From Planctomycetota bacterium (GTDB lineage: Bacteria; Planctomycetota; DG-23; SLPQ01), in contig JAGHCE010000091.1 in NCBI GenBank assembly GCA_021160625.1, positions 1 through 17,354 of the forward strand: a stretch of DNA of 17,354 nucleotides, written 5' to 3'. Made by a program: the position numbers and the translations under genes. Each line of letters begins with the position of its first letter. The stretch's first letter is position 1. Positions 1-7,610 of the stretch are shown piece by piece. The notes below the pieces were generated by a model that saw only the letters and a list, made by a program, of their open reading frames with translations, had not been told where the DNA came from and searched no databases.

Positions 1-324
1 CTGCACTTGGGCGTCGATGCGGGCCTTTACGCTGCCCACGTCGGTTATGAGGGCGCCTTCACGCGCGACGGCGGCGCACTCAAGGCAGAAGGCCGGGATC
101 GTGGAGACGGCAGTGGCGACGACGACGAGATCAGCGCCGCCGGCTGCCTGGGCGGCGTCGGAGAAGCCCCTGTCGATGGCGCCTGCCGCAAGGGCCGCCT
201 TGAGGGTGGACCGGCGCCTCGTTGTACCGCGGACCTCGTCAAAAAGGTTGGCGGCCCTGGCCGCCAGGCCCACCGAACCGCCGACAAGTCCGACACCGAT
301 AATGGCAAGTACCCGCTTGGAGAT
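1..324 (-). CDS. tyrA: Prephenate dehydrogenase, N-terminal part (runs off the window)
   Basis: TyrA oxidatively decarboxylates prephenate to 4-hydroxyphenylpyruvate with NAD(P)+ in tyrosine synthesis, in the cytoplasm. The reverse strand reads SKRVLAIIGVGLVGGSVGLA near the start, a Rossmann nucleotide-binding motif (GxGxxGGS) typical of TyrA. It continues with GTTRR, LKAALAAGAIDRG, ADLVVVATAVSTI and LITDVGSVKARI, which match the family in order. About 108 codons are present; the rest of the gene lies left of position 1. There is no ATG, GTG or TTG in frame between the Rossmann motif and 412-414. An ATC codon at 322-324 sits 7 nt after GGAGG and would start the protein as (M)SKRVLA, the usual distance from the glycine motif. 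The in-frame GTG at 412-414 lies inside a good promoter, so I prefer ATC. The gene diverges from the kinase operon. Family call is firm; the start is inferred. Confidence 0.88.
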   Translation of the reverse strand, partial: MSKRVLAIIGVGLVGGSVGLAARAANLFDEVRGTTRRRSTLKAALAAGAIDRGFSDAAQAAGGADLVVVATAVSTIPAFCLECAAVAREGALITDVGSVKARIDAQVQ

Positions 325-331
325 GCCCCGC

Positions 332-336
332 CCTCC
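332..336 (-). promoter_or_regulatory. Ribosome binding site that decides the tyrA start
   Basis: GGAGG on the reverse strand, 7 nt before the ATC at 322-324. No usual start codon in the tyrA frame follows it, so it supports initiation at AUC. Confidence 0.6.
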
Positions 337-399
337 GGATTCCAGGCAATGTGCAAAAACAACTACAGAATGGTGTTGAGAACCACAGAAACCCCATAT

Positions 400-428
400 A
401 TGGTAGTGACACACCCCGGCGCTGTCAA
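400..428 (-). promoter_or_regulatory. Promoter for tyrA
   Basis: On the reverse strand a perfect -35 box TTGACA (423-428) is followed after 17 nt by TACCAT (400-405), four of six matches to the -10 consensus. Transcription would start near 393, giving a leader of about 70 nt before the ATC start. A second TTGACA lies at 438-443 as part of a direct repeat (TGTCAAC at 423-429 and 438-444) but has no matching -10 box. Confidence 0.55.
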
Positions 429-484
429 CTTTTTACTTGTCAACAAGCCGGGTTTGAACTAAAATTACTTGAATACTTGGGGTT

Positions 485-512
485 TTGGACCGTACGTTTC
501 CATACGTACTAT
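485..512 (+). promoter_or_regulatory. Promoter for the kinase-accA-protease operon
   Basis: TTGGAC (485-490), a 16-nt spacer and TACTAT (507-512) resemble sigma-70 elements. Transcription would start near 519, about 55 nt before the kinase GTG. The palindrome at 492-509 fills the spacer. Confidence 0.5.
492..509. promoter_or_regulatory. Operator-like palindrome in the kinase promoter
   Basis: GTACGT (492-497) and ACGTAC (504-509) are perfect inverted repeats separated by 6 nt. They lie between the predicted -35 and -10 boxes and overlap the -10 box, a classic position for a repressor site. No regulator gene in the window can be tied to it. Confidence 0.45.
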
Positions 513-572
513 GTGCAGCACCACCATTCTTTTCGCACTGCATTTAGGCTGTCCTGAAGGGTTGATACAACA

Positions 573-1460
573 GTGACTATACCTGTAATGCTTGTCGGCT
601 CGGTCTTGAACGGCTACCGGGTCATCGGGAAACTTGCGGAATTGCCTGAAACCATCCTGTACAAGGGCGTGCATGAGCAGAATCTCCACGAAGTAATCAT
701 CAAGATGCTGCTGCCGCACGTGGCCCGCAAGAGGGAGCTCATAAGGCAGCTAAGGCGCGAGGCATACTACGAGGGCCGGCTGAATCACCCGAACATCATC
801 AAGGGGCGCGGGTTTTTCCGCAGCCCCGTTCGCCACCACTTCATAATGGATTACTTTCCCAGCAAGAGCATGCGCTCCAGGCTGATGGACGAGGACGACT
901 CCATCGTTGGCACGTACCGCAAGAAGATTATGATCGAAGTGGGGACCGCCCTGGCCTACGCACACCGCCAGGGGCTGGTTCACAGGGACATAAAGCCTGA
1001 GAATATCCTGATCAACTCCGCCGGCGATGCCAAGGTGATAGACTTTGCCCTTGCCAGCCGGTATGATTTTATATCAAGGATCCTCATCCGCAGGAGGATT
1101 CAGGGCACTCACTCCTATATGGCGCCGGAGCAGATAAGGGGTGATGCGGTGGACAACAGGGCCGACATTTACTCCTATGGGGCGACGGTATTTGAAATGA
1201 TTGTCGGCCATCCGCCCTTTACCGGCGCGAGTGAAGCCGAGATACTCAGGCGCCACCTGAATGAACCTGTGAGGCCGCTCAGGCAGTTCACGAGGAATGT
1301 TACGGCGGCCTTCGACGCGCTCGTAACCAGGATGCTGGCCAAATCTCCCTCAGACCGGCCGGACAGTATGAAGCAGGTCGTCGCGACTCTCAAGGAGATC
1401 GATCTTTTCCTCGACGAGGGCGATACGGAAATCGGCGAAACGGGAGTACAGGATGAGTAA
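573..1460 (+). CDS. Atypical Hanks-type Ser/Thr protein kinase
   Basis: A 295-residue soluble kinase made of little more than the catalytic domain, with no transmembrane or PASTA segment. Visible motifs are the VIIK lysine (K44), HRDIKPEN (137-144, catalytic D139), the metal-binding aspartate D157 and the APE motif (184-186) with RADIYSYG after it. Two features are odd: the ATP-loop region (IGKLAELPET, 18-27) lacks the GxGxxG glycines, and the DFG motif reads DFA (157-159). The key K, D, N and D residues remain, so activity is possible but may be reduced. The GTG start follows a weak AAGGG about 11 nt upstream; ATG at 588 is an alternative. Its stop overlaps accA by 8 bp, so translational coupling is likely. 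The substrate is unknown. Confidence 0.93.
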   Translation: MTIPVMLVGSVLNGYRVIGKLAELPETILYKGVHEQNLHEVIIKMLLPHVARKRELIRQLRREAYYEGRLNHPNIIKGRGFFRSPVRHHFIMDYFPSKSMRSRLMDEDDSIVGTYRKKIMIEVGTALAYAHRQGLVHRDIKPENILINSAGDAKVIDFALASRYDFISRILIRRRIQGTHSYMAPEQIRGDAVDNRADIYSYGATVFEMIVGHPPFTGASEAEILRRHLNEPVRPLRQFTRNVTAAFDALVTRMLAKSPSDRPDSMKQVVATLKEIDLFLDEGDTEIGETGVQDE

Positions 1461-2481
1461 CAGCAATCTCGATTTCGAGAAGCCCATAATCGAACTCGAA
1501 CGCCGTATCCTGGAACTCGAATCCAAGAGCCAGGAACGAAACACCGACCTTCTCGCCCTCAACCAGATGCGCGAAACGCTCGGGAGCCTCATCGGTGAGA
1601 TCTTCAGCAAGCTCAACGCCTGGGAAAGGGTACAGGTCGCGCGCCACCCGGAAAGGCCGCAAACAAGCGACTATCTCTCTGCCATCTTCGACGATTTCGT
1701 CGAACTTCACGGGGACCGGTACTTCCACGACGACCCCGCCGTAAAGGTCGGGCTCGCTCGTCTTGAAGGCCGCAGTGTGGTCGTCATAGGCCAGCACAAG
1801 GGCAAGGATACGCGCCAGCGCCTTGCCGCCAGCTATGGAATGTCCAACCCGGAAGGCTACCGCAAGGCCCTGAGGCTTATGAAACTTGCGGAGAAGCTCA
1901 AGATTCCCGTCGTATGCCTGATAGATACTCCAGGAGCCTTCCCCGGCGTGGGCGCGGAGGAAAGGGGCCAGTTCAGTGCCATCGCCGTAAACCTGATGGA
2001 AATGGCGAGGCTTCGCACTCCCACGATCGGCATCATACTCGCTGAGGGGGGTAGCGGAGGGGCACTGGGGATTGCGGTTCTCGACAGGCTGCTCATCCTG
2101 GAAAACGCGTGGTTTTCCGTGATTTCCCCTGAGGGCTGCGCCGCCATCCTCTTCAAGAGCAGCGAGAAGGACAAGATTGCCCGGGCCGCCGAGGCATTGA
2201 AACTGACCTCGGTGGACCTGGTGCGCCTCAACGTAGTTGATGAAATCGTTCCGGAGCCGCTTGGCGGGGCGCACAGGGACCCGCCGAAAATGGCCGAGAC
2301 CCTCAAAGGAGTCCTCGTGAGGAACCTGCAAGAGCTCGAAGCGATGGATGTCGATGAGCTGCTTGACCGTCGCTACGAGAAGTGGCGTTCCATCGGCCGG
2401 ATTCGTCCCGCGGGAGAGGACGAGGAGGCTCCCGAAGGCAGGGAAGGGATACCCGACGCCGACGGTGGAGCGGCAAAGTAG
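1453..2481 (+). CDS. accA: Acetyl-CoA carboxylase carboxyltransferase subunit alpha
   Basis: With AccD, this subunit transfers the carboxyl group from biotinylated AccB to acetyl-CoA, making malonyl-CoA for fatty acid synthesis in the cytoplasm. The N-terminus has the typical AccA helix (LDFEKPIIELERRILELE), followed by RPQTSDYL, FDDFVELHGDR, the GHKGKDT-like QHKGKDT, DTPGAFPGVGAEERGQ and the GGSGGALGI oxyanion-hole loop. The protein has 342 residues, slightly longer than the usual 315-325 because of an acidic C-terminal tail (about 322-342). The ATG overlaps the end of the kinase gene by 8 bp, and the protease gene begins 31 nt after its stop. accD, accB and accC are not in the window. Confidence 0.97.
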   Translation: MSNSNLDFEKPIIELERRILELESKSQERNTDLLALNQMRETLGSLIGEIFSKLNAWERVQVARHPERPQTSDYLSAIFDDFVELHGDRYFHDDPAVKVGLARLEGRSVVVIGQHKGKDTRQRLAASYGMSNPEGYRKALRLMKLAEKLKIPVVCLIDTPGAFPGVGAEERGQFSAIAVNLMEMARLRTPTIGIILAEGGSGGALGIAVLDRLLILENAWFSVISPEGCAAILFKSSEKDKIARAAEALKLTSVDLVRLNVVDEIVPEPLGGAHRDPPKMAETLKGVLVRNLQELEAMDVDELLDRRYEKWRSIGRIRPAGEDEEAPEGREGIPDADGGAAK

Positions 2482-2512
2482 AATGACAAGAAAGACGGGA
2501 GGTAATCAGGGA

Positions 2513-5020
2513 ATGTCTCACCGACGTGCGTTGCATCTTGCCTGTTTCGTTTGGCTGCTGTGGGTGACGCTGCCTGCGGTTGCGGCACAAGGCGGGCAAT
2601 CTCCAGCGGGGCTTGGCGCCGACGACACTCAGGCTCCGGCGAGGTTTGCCGCCATCTTGTACGCTTGGCCTCTTGAGGGATTGGAGCCGTCGACAGCCGA
2701 GACGATGGTGGACTTGCACGACCTGCTGGCCGACCCGATGGTGGGGAAGTTCCGCCTGAGTGAAGTGAACATATCTGGGGACATCTCCGCGGAGAGTATC
2801 AAGGAAGCGCTCTTTCCGGAGGGCGCCGCCGGCCGGGATGCGGCGGTTTCCTTTTACTACTTCTTCGGCGGCGCCGGCGATGCGCTCTCTAAGGTTATAG
2901 CAAACAAGGCGGACTTTGTCAGCGCCCTGACCGGCAGGACGAAGATTGTCGTTATCGACGATACGAAGAGCCTTCCTGCCCGGGAGGCCGAGGACCCGCT
3001 CGCCGGGGATGGTACGGAAACGGCGGAGCCCGGCGACGGTTTGGCCTGTCTTAGAGTGGATTCCAGTCAGGAGGAGTCCGGCGCGTCGGTGACGTTTACC
3101 TTCACGGGAACCACCGGCCCCGACCATACGGGGGCGAAGGTAATCGTTGAAGCCCTTCGCAACTGTGACGAGAACCGCGACCGCGTGATCACCATCGGGG
3201 AGTTTACCGACTTCGTGTCCGGAAAAACGCGGCTGGAGAGTCCCGTGGACCTTGGTGAGGCAGGCGCGGCTCGGTTGTTGAAGTACCTGACGTTTGAGGA
3301 ATTTGCCGAGGCGCACAAGGCCGACGAGGTCCTCGTGCAGGCCGGGGAATATGCGCGCCAGCAGAGGTGGGTCCGGGCGCTGCTGTTGCTCCGGGAAATA
3401 AAGGACGAGAAGTATACTTCCCCAGAGTACCGGGCGATTTCCGAGAACGCACAGCTCAACCTTTCGCTCGAAGCGCGCTACTCGAAGGATTCGGGCGATG
3501 AGAACACCGGCCGAAGTGTCAGCGACGGCCTGGATTTTATCAGGCATATGTTGCTTCTGGCGGATGTGAACTACGTTGAGGACGTCGACAACCGAGACCT
3601 CTTTGAAGGGGGGGTGAAAAACCTGGGACTCCTTCTCGAGAACCGTAGGGCGACTAAGAAGGTCCTGCCGCCGGAAACCATGGGGATGAAGGCGCAGTTC
3701 CTGAATTTCCTCGAGGAAACCAAACAACACGTTTACCAAAAGAGCGCACTTTCCATATCGGATTTCAGAACGCGCATAGAGCGAATACTGATGGAGAACA
3801 AGGGGACCGTGGATCTTCCGGACGGTGTTGTCATCACGGAGTTCATCTACGGCATTGCCGACGCACTCGACCCGAACACGGGTTTCATACCGCGCCATGC
3901 CTACAGGGAATTTCAGGACGACACGGCCGGCCATTTCGGCGGCCTCGGTATCGAGATTACACTCGAAGACAGTATTCTCACCGTCGTTACGCCGCTTGAC
4001 GGCACGCCTGCCGCCGAGGCGGGCCTGCTGCCCGGCGACAGGATCATCGCGATCGAAGGCGAGTCGACCGAGGGAATGAACCTTATGGAGGCCGTTCGCA
4101 GGCTTCGGGGGCCCCTAGGCACGAGCGTTACGATCAGCGTTGTCCACCGCAGCAGTCCTGACCCGGTTGAGGTCAAGATCACCAGGGGCAACATCGTCCT
4201 TGAATCCGTCAAGGGTTACAACGTCGACCCGGAAAGCGGCCAGTGGCAATACGTCCTCGACGAGGCTGACCGCATCGGCTACGTCAGGCTGACCGATTTC
4301 AAGGAGGACACGGCAGGCGACCTTGACAGGGCGATCGGGGTACTTCGTGATAAAGGGATGCAGGGGCTCGTGCTGGACCTGCGGTTCAACCACGGCGGCC
4401 TTTTGACCTCTGGGGTGAGCGTCGCCGACCGCTTCCTCTCCCAGGGAACGATAGTGACCGTCAAGGGCACCCACACGAGGGCCAGGCCCTGGCGGGCTCA
4501 CTACTTCAGGACCTACGAATCCTTTCCGGTGGTCATACTTGTAAACGAGCAGACGGCCAGCGCCGCGGAAATTCTCGCCGGCGCCCTCAAGGACCACTCC
4601 CGCGCCATCTTGGTGGGCACGCGTACCTTCGGTAAGGGCACCGTACAGACGGTTTATCCCCTTGGGGGGGGGCTGGCCGCCTTCAAACTCACCACCGGCA
4701 AGTACTACACCCCCAGCGGCGTCTGCATCCACCGCGAGCCTTACAGTGATGAAGGAGGTTTGACCCCCGATCGCGAAGTGACTATGACGACCGAGGACGA
4801 AGGGAAACTCGTTGAGGTCTGGCACCTCAGAGGCCTGAAAAGGGAGGCTCGCGAGCGTCTGATTGCCAGGCAGCAGGAGCTTTCCGACGACGCGTTGGAT
4901 GTCGGCGTGACCGATCCCGACACCTTCGAAGACCCGCAGGTTAAAGAGGCTCTGCGTATTCTGCGCTCGAAGATACAGGCAAAGGCATCAGACGAAAAGG
5001 ATGTGGCGGTGCATCACTAA
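2513..5020 (+). CDS. Secreted S41 (C-terminal processing) protease with degenerate caspase-like domain and EF-hand
   Basis: An 835-residue protein starting at the ATG 10 nt after GGGAGG; an ATG at 2483 is in frame but has no such site. Residues 1-25 form a signal peptide ending AVAA. Residues 43-240 resemble a caspase (C14) p20 fold: SFYYFFGGAG (113-122) stands where FYFSGHG is expected and KIVVIDDTKS (144-153) where IDACRSG is expected, so both catalytic residues are missing. DENRDRVITIGE (219-230) is an EF-hand calcium loop. A helical, TPR-like stretch follows (about 265-330), then a PDZ domain (about 473-555) and the S41 domain (about 585-760) with DLRFNHGG, the nucleophile S683 in QTASAAEIL and the general base K708 in TFGKGTVQ. 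The S41 part looks active. The likely site is the periplasm or cell surface. Last gene of the kinase operon. The caspase assignment is my reading of motifs and needs a profile search. Confidence 0.9.
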   Translation: MSHRRALHLACFVWLLWVTLPAVAAQGGQSPAGLGADDTQAPARFAAILYAWPLEGLEPSTAETMVDLHDLLADPMVGKFRLSEVNISGDISAESIKEALFPEGAAGRDAAVSFYYFFGGAGDALSKVIANKADFVSALTGRTKIVVIDDTKSLPAREAEDPLAGDGTETAEPGDGLACLRVDSSQEESGASVTFTFTGTTGPDHTGAKVIVEALRNCDENRDRVITIGEFTDFVSGKTRLESPVDLGEAGAARLLKYLTFEEFAEAHKADEVLVQAGEYARQQRWVRALLLLREIKDEKYTSPEYRAISENAQLNLSLEARYSKDSGDENTGRSVSDGLDFIRHMLLLADVNYVEDVDNRDLFEGGVKNLGLLLENRRATKKVLPPETMGMKAQFLNFLEETKQHVYQKSALSISDFRTRIERILMENKGTVDLPDGVVITEFIYGIADALDPNTGFIPRHAYREFQDDTAGHFGGLGIEITLEDSILTVVTPLDGTPAAEAGLLPGDRIIAIEGESTEGMNLMEAVRRLRGPLGTSVTISVVHRSSPDPVEVKITRGNIVLESVKGYNVDPESGQWQYVLDEADRIGYVRLTDFKEDTAGDLDRAIGVLRDKGMQGLVLDLRFNHGGLLTSGVSVADRFLSQGTIVTVKGTHTRARPWRAHYFRTYESFPVVILVNEQTASAAEILAGALKDHSRAILVGTRTFGKGTVQTVYPLGGGLAAFKLTTGKYYTPSGVCIHREPYSDEGGLTPDREVTMTTEDEGKLVEVWHLRGLKREARERLIARQQELSDDALDVGVTDPDTFEDPQVKEALRILRSKIQAKASDEKDVAVHH

Positions 5021-5041
5021 GAAGTATCCGTCTAAAAAGCA

Positions 5042-5077
5042 GAGCCGGCGGGTTGTTCTCCCGCCGGCTCTTTTTTT
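5042..5077. terminator. Strong, probably bidirectional rho-independent terminator
   Basis: A perfect 11-bp GC-rich stem (5042-5052 with 5060-5070) with a 7-nt loop is followed by seven T (5071-5077). AAAAA at 5034-5038 gives a weaker U-run in the opposite direction. It lies between the convergent ends of the protease gene (5020) and the nucleotidyltransferase gene (5104) and can serve both. Confidence 0.92.
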
Positions 5078-5103
5078 CTTCGCGCGGTTTTTGCTTGTTG
5101 GGC

Positions 5104-6366
5104 TTACTTGCCGCGGCTCTTCTTCACCTGCGCCAGGAGGTCGTCCTTGCAGAGAGCGTAGGCCTCCCGGATCATCGCTTCGTCCGCTTCGGTGAGTTCC
5201 ACGTTCCTGCGGCCCATCGCGATCTTCGCGGTGGCCAGGCCCGCCTTGAGGCCCTTTCCCTTGGAGAACTTGTTGCGGAAGTACCAGCTAAATGACGGGA
5301 TAAACTTCGGCATAAGGTCGCCGGACGTCAGCAGGTTGCACATCATCCCGACAATTGTCCCGGTGTTGAAGGCCGTGCCGATCCCGGTTTTTGTGTGGTC
5401 GCCGATGAAGGACCCGACCTTCGTGTCCTTCGTGTCCATCAGGTGTCCCTTGACATAAACATCCACCGTCGAGTAGTCATTCTTGAGGTCGCTGTTGGTT
5501 GTGAGCGCCCCGAGGTTTACCCATTCACAGATGTAGGCGTGGCCGATGAACCCGTCGTGGTACTTGTTGGAGTAAGCGTGGAAGATGCTCTCCTCTACCT
5601 CGCCGCCTATGCGGCAAACCGGGCCGATTGAGCAGCCTTCGCGTATCTTGCCGCCGACGAGACGGCTCTTGTCGCCGATAAACGATGGCCCTTCAACCCG
5701 CGTGTGCGGATAAACGATGGCGTCCTCGCCTATGTAGATCGGGCCTTCAGAGGCGTCAAGGACGGCGGTGGGATGTATCTCGGCACCCTCGCCGATGTAG
5801 ATGTCGCGATCCTTGTTGCCTATAATTGCCGCCATTTCGTGGACCTTGCCGTGGACTGCGACCTTGCCGGCGGCCTTGAAGTCGGCCGTAATCTCCCCGG
5901 GATTGCGATGAATGAGGTCCCAGGGGTAGTCGATGAGCGTGATCTTGGTTTCCTTCTTCGGGAGTGCTGCGGCAAGGGACTCAACGGCCGAGGCCGCGTC
6001 CGTGGCGCCCGTTTTTGCGATCGTGTCGGCCTTGGCGCGCACGTAGACGAGAGTGTCGCCGGAGACGCCGACCTCTTCCGGGCCGAAAAGGGACATCTTG
6101 AAGCCGCTCCAGAGAGCGCGGCCGTTTATGAAGAACGTGTCGCCCTTCGCGATGGCTTCGGCGTCGTTGACCTTCGCGCCGAGTTTCTGTGACCAGGCGT
6201 CAGCCATATAGTCGCGCATAAAGTAGAGAAACTCGGCCTCCGGGTACGCGCGCTTGACCTTCTCCCGCAGCGTGAGCATACCGCATCGCAGCTCGTATAC
6301 CGGCCTGACGAGAACAAGCGGGTAAAGGTTGTCCCAGCCGGCGTCTTCGTATAAGCAGATTCTCAT
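5104..6366 (-). CDS. GlmU-like sugar nucleotidyltransferase / acyltransferase (divergent type)
   Basis: A 420-residue protein of the alternative GlmU family: putative UDP-GlcNAc diphosphorylase with a glucosamine-1-phosphate acetyltransferase half. The N-terminus (MRICLYEDAGWDNLYPLVLV, then RPVYELRCGMLTLREK) is typical of that group and lacks the usual GxGTRM motif. LIDYPWDLIHRN, about residue 190, marks the link between halves. From about residue 225 a left-handed beta-helix follows: hexapeptide repeats such as IGEGAEIHPTAVLD, IYIGEDAIVYPHT and IGDKSRLVGGKI, then NLGALTTNSDLKNDYSTV. The start is the ATG at 6364-6366, preceded by AAAGGGG; a further upstream start adds 13 unconserved residues. 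It is the last gene of the ROK-nagB-pta-ackA operon, 16 nt after ackA, which fits a role in amino-sugar activation using acetyl-CoA. Exact sugar substrate unproven. Confidence 0.85.
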   Translation of the reverse strand: MRICLYEDAGWDNLYPLVLVRPVYELRCGMLTLREKVKRAYPEAEFLYFMRDYMADAWSQKLGAKVNDAEAIAKGDTFFINGRALWSGFKMSLFGPEEVGVSGDTLVYVRAKADTIAKTGATDAASAVESLAAALPKKETKITLIDYPWDLIHRNPGEITADFKAAGKVAVHGKVHEMAAIIGNKDRDIYIGEGAEIHPTAVLDASEGPIYIGEDAIVYPHTRVEGPSFIGDKSRLVGGKIREGCSIGPVCRIGGEVEESIFHAYSNKYHDGFIGHAYICEWVNLGALTTNSDLKNDYSTVDVYVKGHLMDTKDTKVGSFIGDHTKTGIGTAFNTGTIVGMMCNLLTSGDLMPKFIPSFSWYFRNKFSKGKGLKAGLATAKIAMGRRNVELTEADEAMIREAYALCKDDLLAQVKKSRGK

Positions 6367-6382
6367 ACCGTTTGGCCCCTTT

Positions 6383-7588
6383 CTATTTGGCCTGGCTTTC
6401 TGCAATCGCCATTGTGTCCTCGGCGATCATTTTTTCCTCGTTGGTCGGAATGACCAGTATCTGCGTCGGGCTTCCGGCGGCGGACACCACGCCGGCCTTG
6501 CCGGCCAGCGCCCTATTCTTGTCCTTGTCGAGCACTATGCCGAGCGAGTCAAGGTTGACGGCTGTCATCTCCCGCATAAACGTCGCGTTCTCGCCGACGC
6601 CTCCCGTGAAGACGACCGCGTCCACCCGGCCGAGCACCGCCTTGTACGCTCCGATGTACTTGCGGATGCGGTAGGCGTACACTTTGAGTGCGAGTATCGC
6701 CCTTTCGTTCCCGCCGTCGGCTGCGGCCTTGACCTCGCGCATATCGTTGGAGACGCCGCTTAGACCCAGCAGTCCGCTTTTCTTGTTGTAGAGCGTGTTG
6801 ATCTCGTCAAGGGACAGGCCGTCCGCGTCCGCGATATAGAATGTAATCGCCGGGTCGATGTCCCCACAGCGCGTGCCCATAACCACGCCTTCAAGCGGTG
6901 TCAATCCCATCGTCGTGTCCACGGATCGGCCGTTTTCGACCGCCGTAATGCTGCAGCCGTTGCCGAGGTGGCAGGTGATGACGTTCGTTTCCGAAAGCGG
7001 CTTGCCCAGCATCTCGGCGGCCTTGATCGTCACGTACCTGTGGCTGGTCCCGTGGAAGCCGTAGCGCCTGACGCGGTGCTTCTCGTAAAGCTCCCAGGGC
7101 AGGGCGTACGTGTAGGCCGCCGGCGGCATCGTCTGGTGAAAGGACGTGTCGAAAACAGCCACCTGCGGCACACCCGGCATCTCTTCCATCGCAGCGCGGA
7201 TGCCCATAAGGTTCGGCGGGTTGTGGAGCGGCGCAAGGTCCGAGAAGCGCTCGATCGCGTCGATCGCCTCATCGGTTATAAGGCAGCTCTCGACGAACTC
7301 CTCTCCGCCGTGAACGACCCTATGGCCGACCGCCTTTATCTCGTTTATGTCCTTGATGACTCCAATGTCATCGTCTACGAGCGTCTTAAGTATGAGGTCG
7401 AGTCCCGCTTTGTGCTCGGCGACCGGCTTCTCAATGGATATCTTCTGCCCGTTTCGTTCGTGGTGAAGCGCGCTGTCTCCTTCGCCGATCTTTTCCAGCA
7501 GCCCCTTTGCCATAACCGACTCGTCAGTCATATTGAAGAGCTGGTACTTGATCGAGGAACTGCCGCAGTTTATAACAAGTACTAACAT
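6383..7588 (-). CDS. ackA: Acetate kinase
   Basis: Interconverts acetate + ATP and acetyl phosphate + ADP in the cytoplasm. The 401-residue length is normal. Family signatures are present in order: LVINCGSSSIKYQLF at the N-terminus, GHRVVHGGE, FDTSFHQTMP with YGFHGTSHRYV, CHLGNGCSITAVENG, MGTRCGDIDP and VVFTGGVGENA. The ATG is 5 nt after AAAGGGG. It lies 22 nt after pta, giving the standard Pta-AckA pair. The pair can form ATP and acetate from acetyl-CoA in fermentation, or activate acetate released from N-acetylated sugars. Confidence 0.97.
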   Translation of the reverse strand: MLVLVINCGSSSIKYQLFNMTDESVMAKGLLEKIGEGDSALHHERNGQKISIEKPVAEHKAGLDLILKTLVDDDIGVIKDINEIKAVGHRVVHGGEEFVESCLITDEAIDAIERFSDLAPLHNPPNLMGIRAAMEEMPGVPQVAVFDTSFHQTMPPAAYTYALPWELYEKHRVRRYGFHGTSHRYVTIKAAEMLGKPLSETNVITCHLGNGCSITAVENGRSVDTTMGLTPLEGVVMGTRCGDIDPAITFYIADADGLSLDEINTLYNKKSGLLGLSGVSNDMREVKAAADGGNERAILALKVYAYRIRKYIGAYKAVLGRVDAVVFTGGVGENATFMREMTAVNLDSLGIVLDKDKNRALAGKAGVVSAAGSPTQILVIPTNEEKMIAEDTMAIAESQAK

Positions 7589-7610
7589 TGCATCCCCTTT
7601 ATTCCTTCTG

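Noticed and set aside
412..414. GTG as start of tyrA
   Set aside because: It is in frame, but it lies between the -35 and -10 boxes of the likely tyrA promoter, has no ribosome binding site, and adds residues unlike any TyrA N-terminus.
7..462. Forward open frame of 151 codons at the left edge
   Set aside because: It is antisense to tyrA and crosses its promoter; the product resembles nothing known.
2303..3934. Long reverse open frame of 543 codons opposite the accA end and the S41 gene
   Set aside because: It is antisense to clearly homologous coding sequence, has no recognisable motif, and is explained by high third-position GC. The same holds for the reverse frame at 1390-2331.
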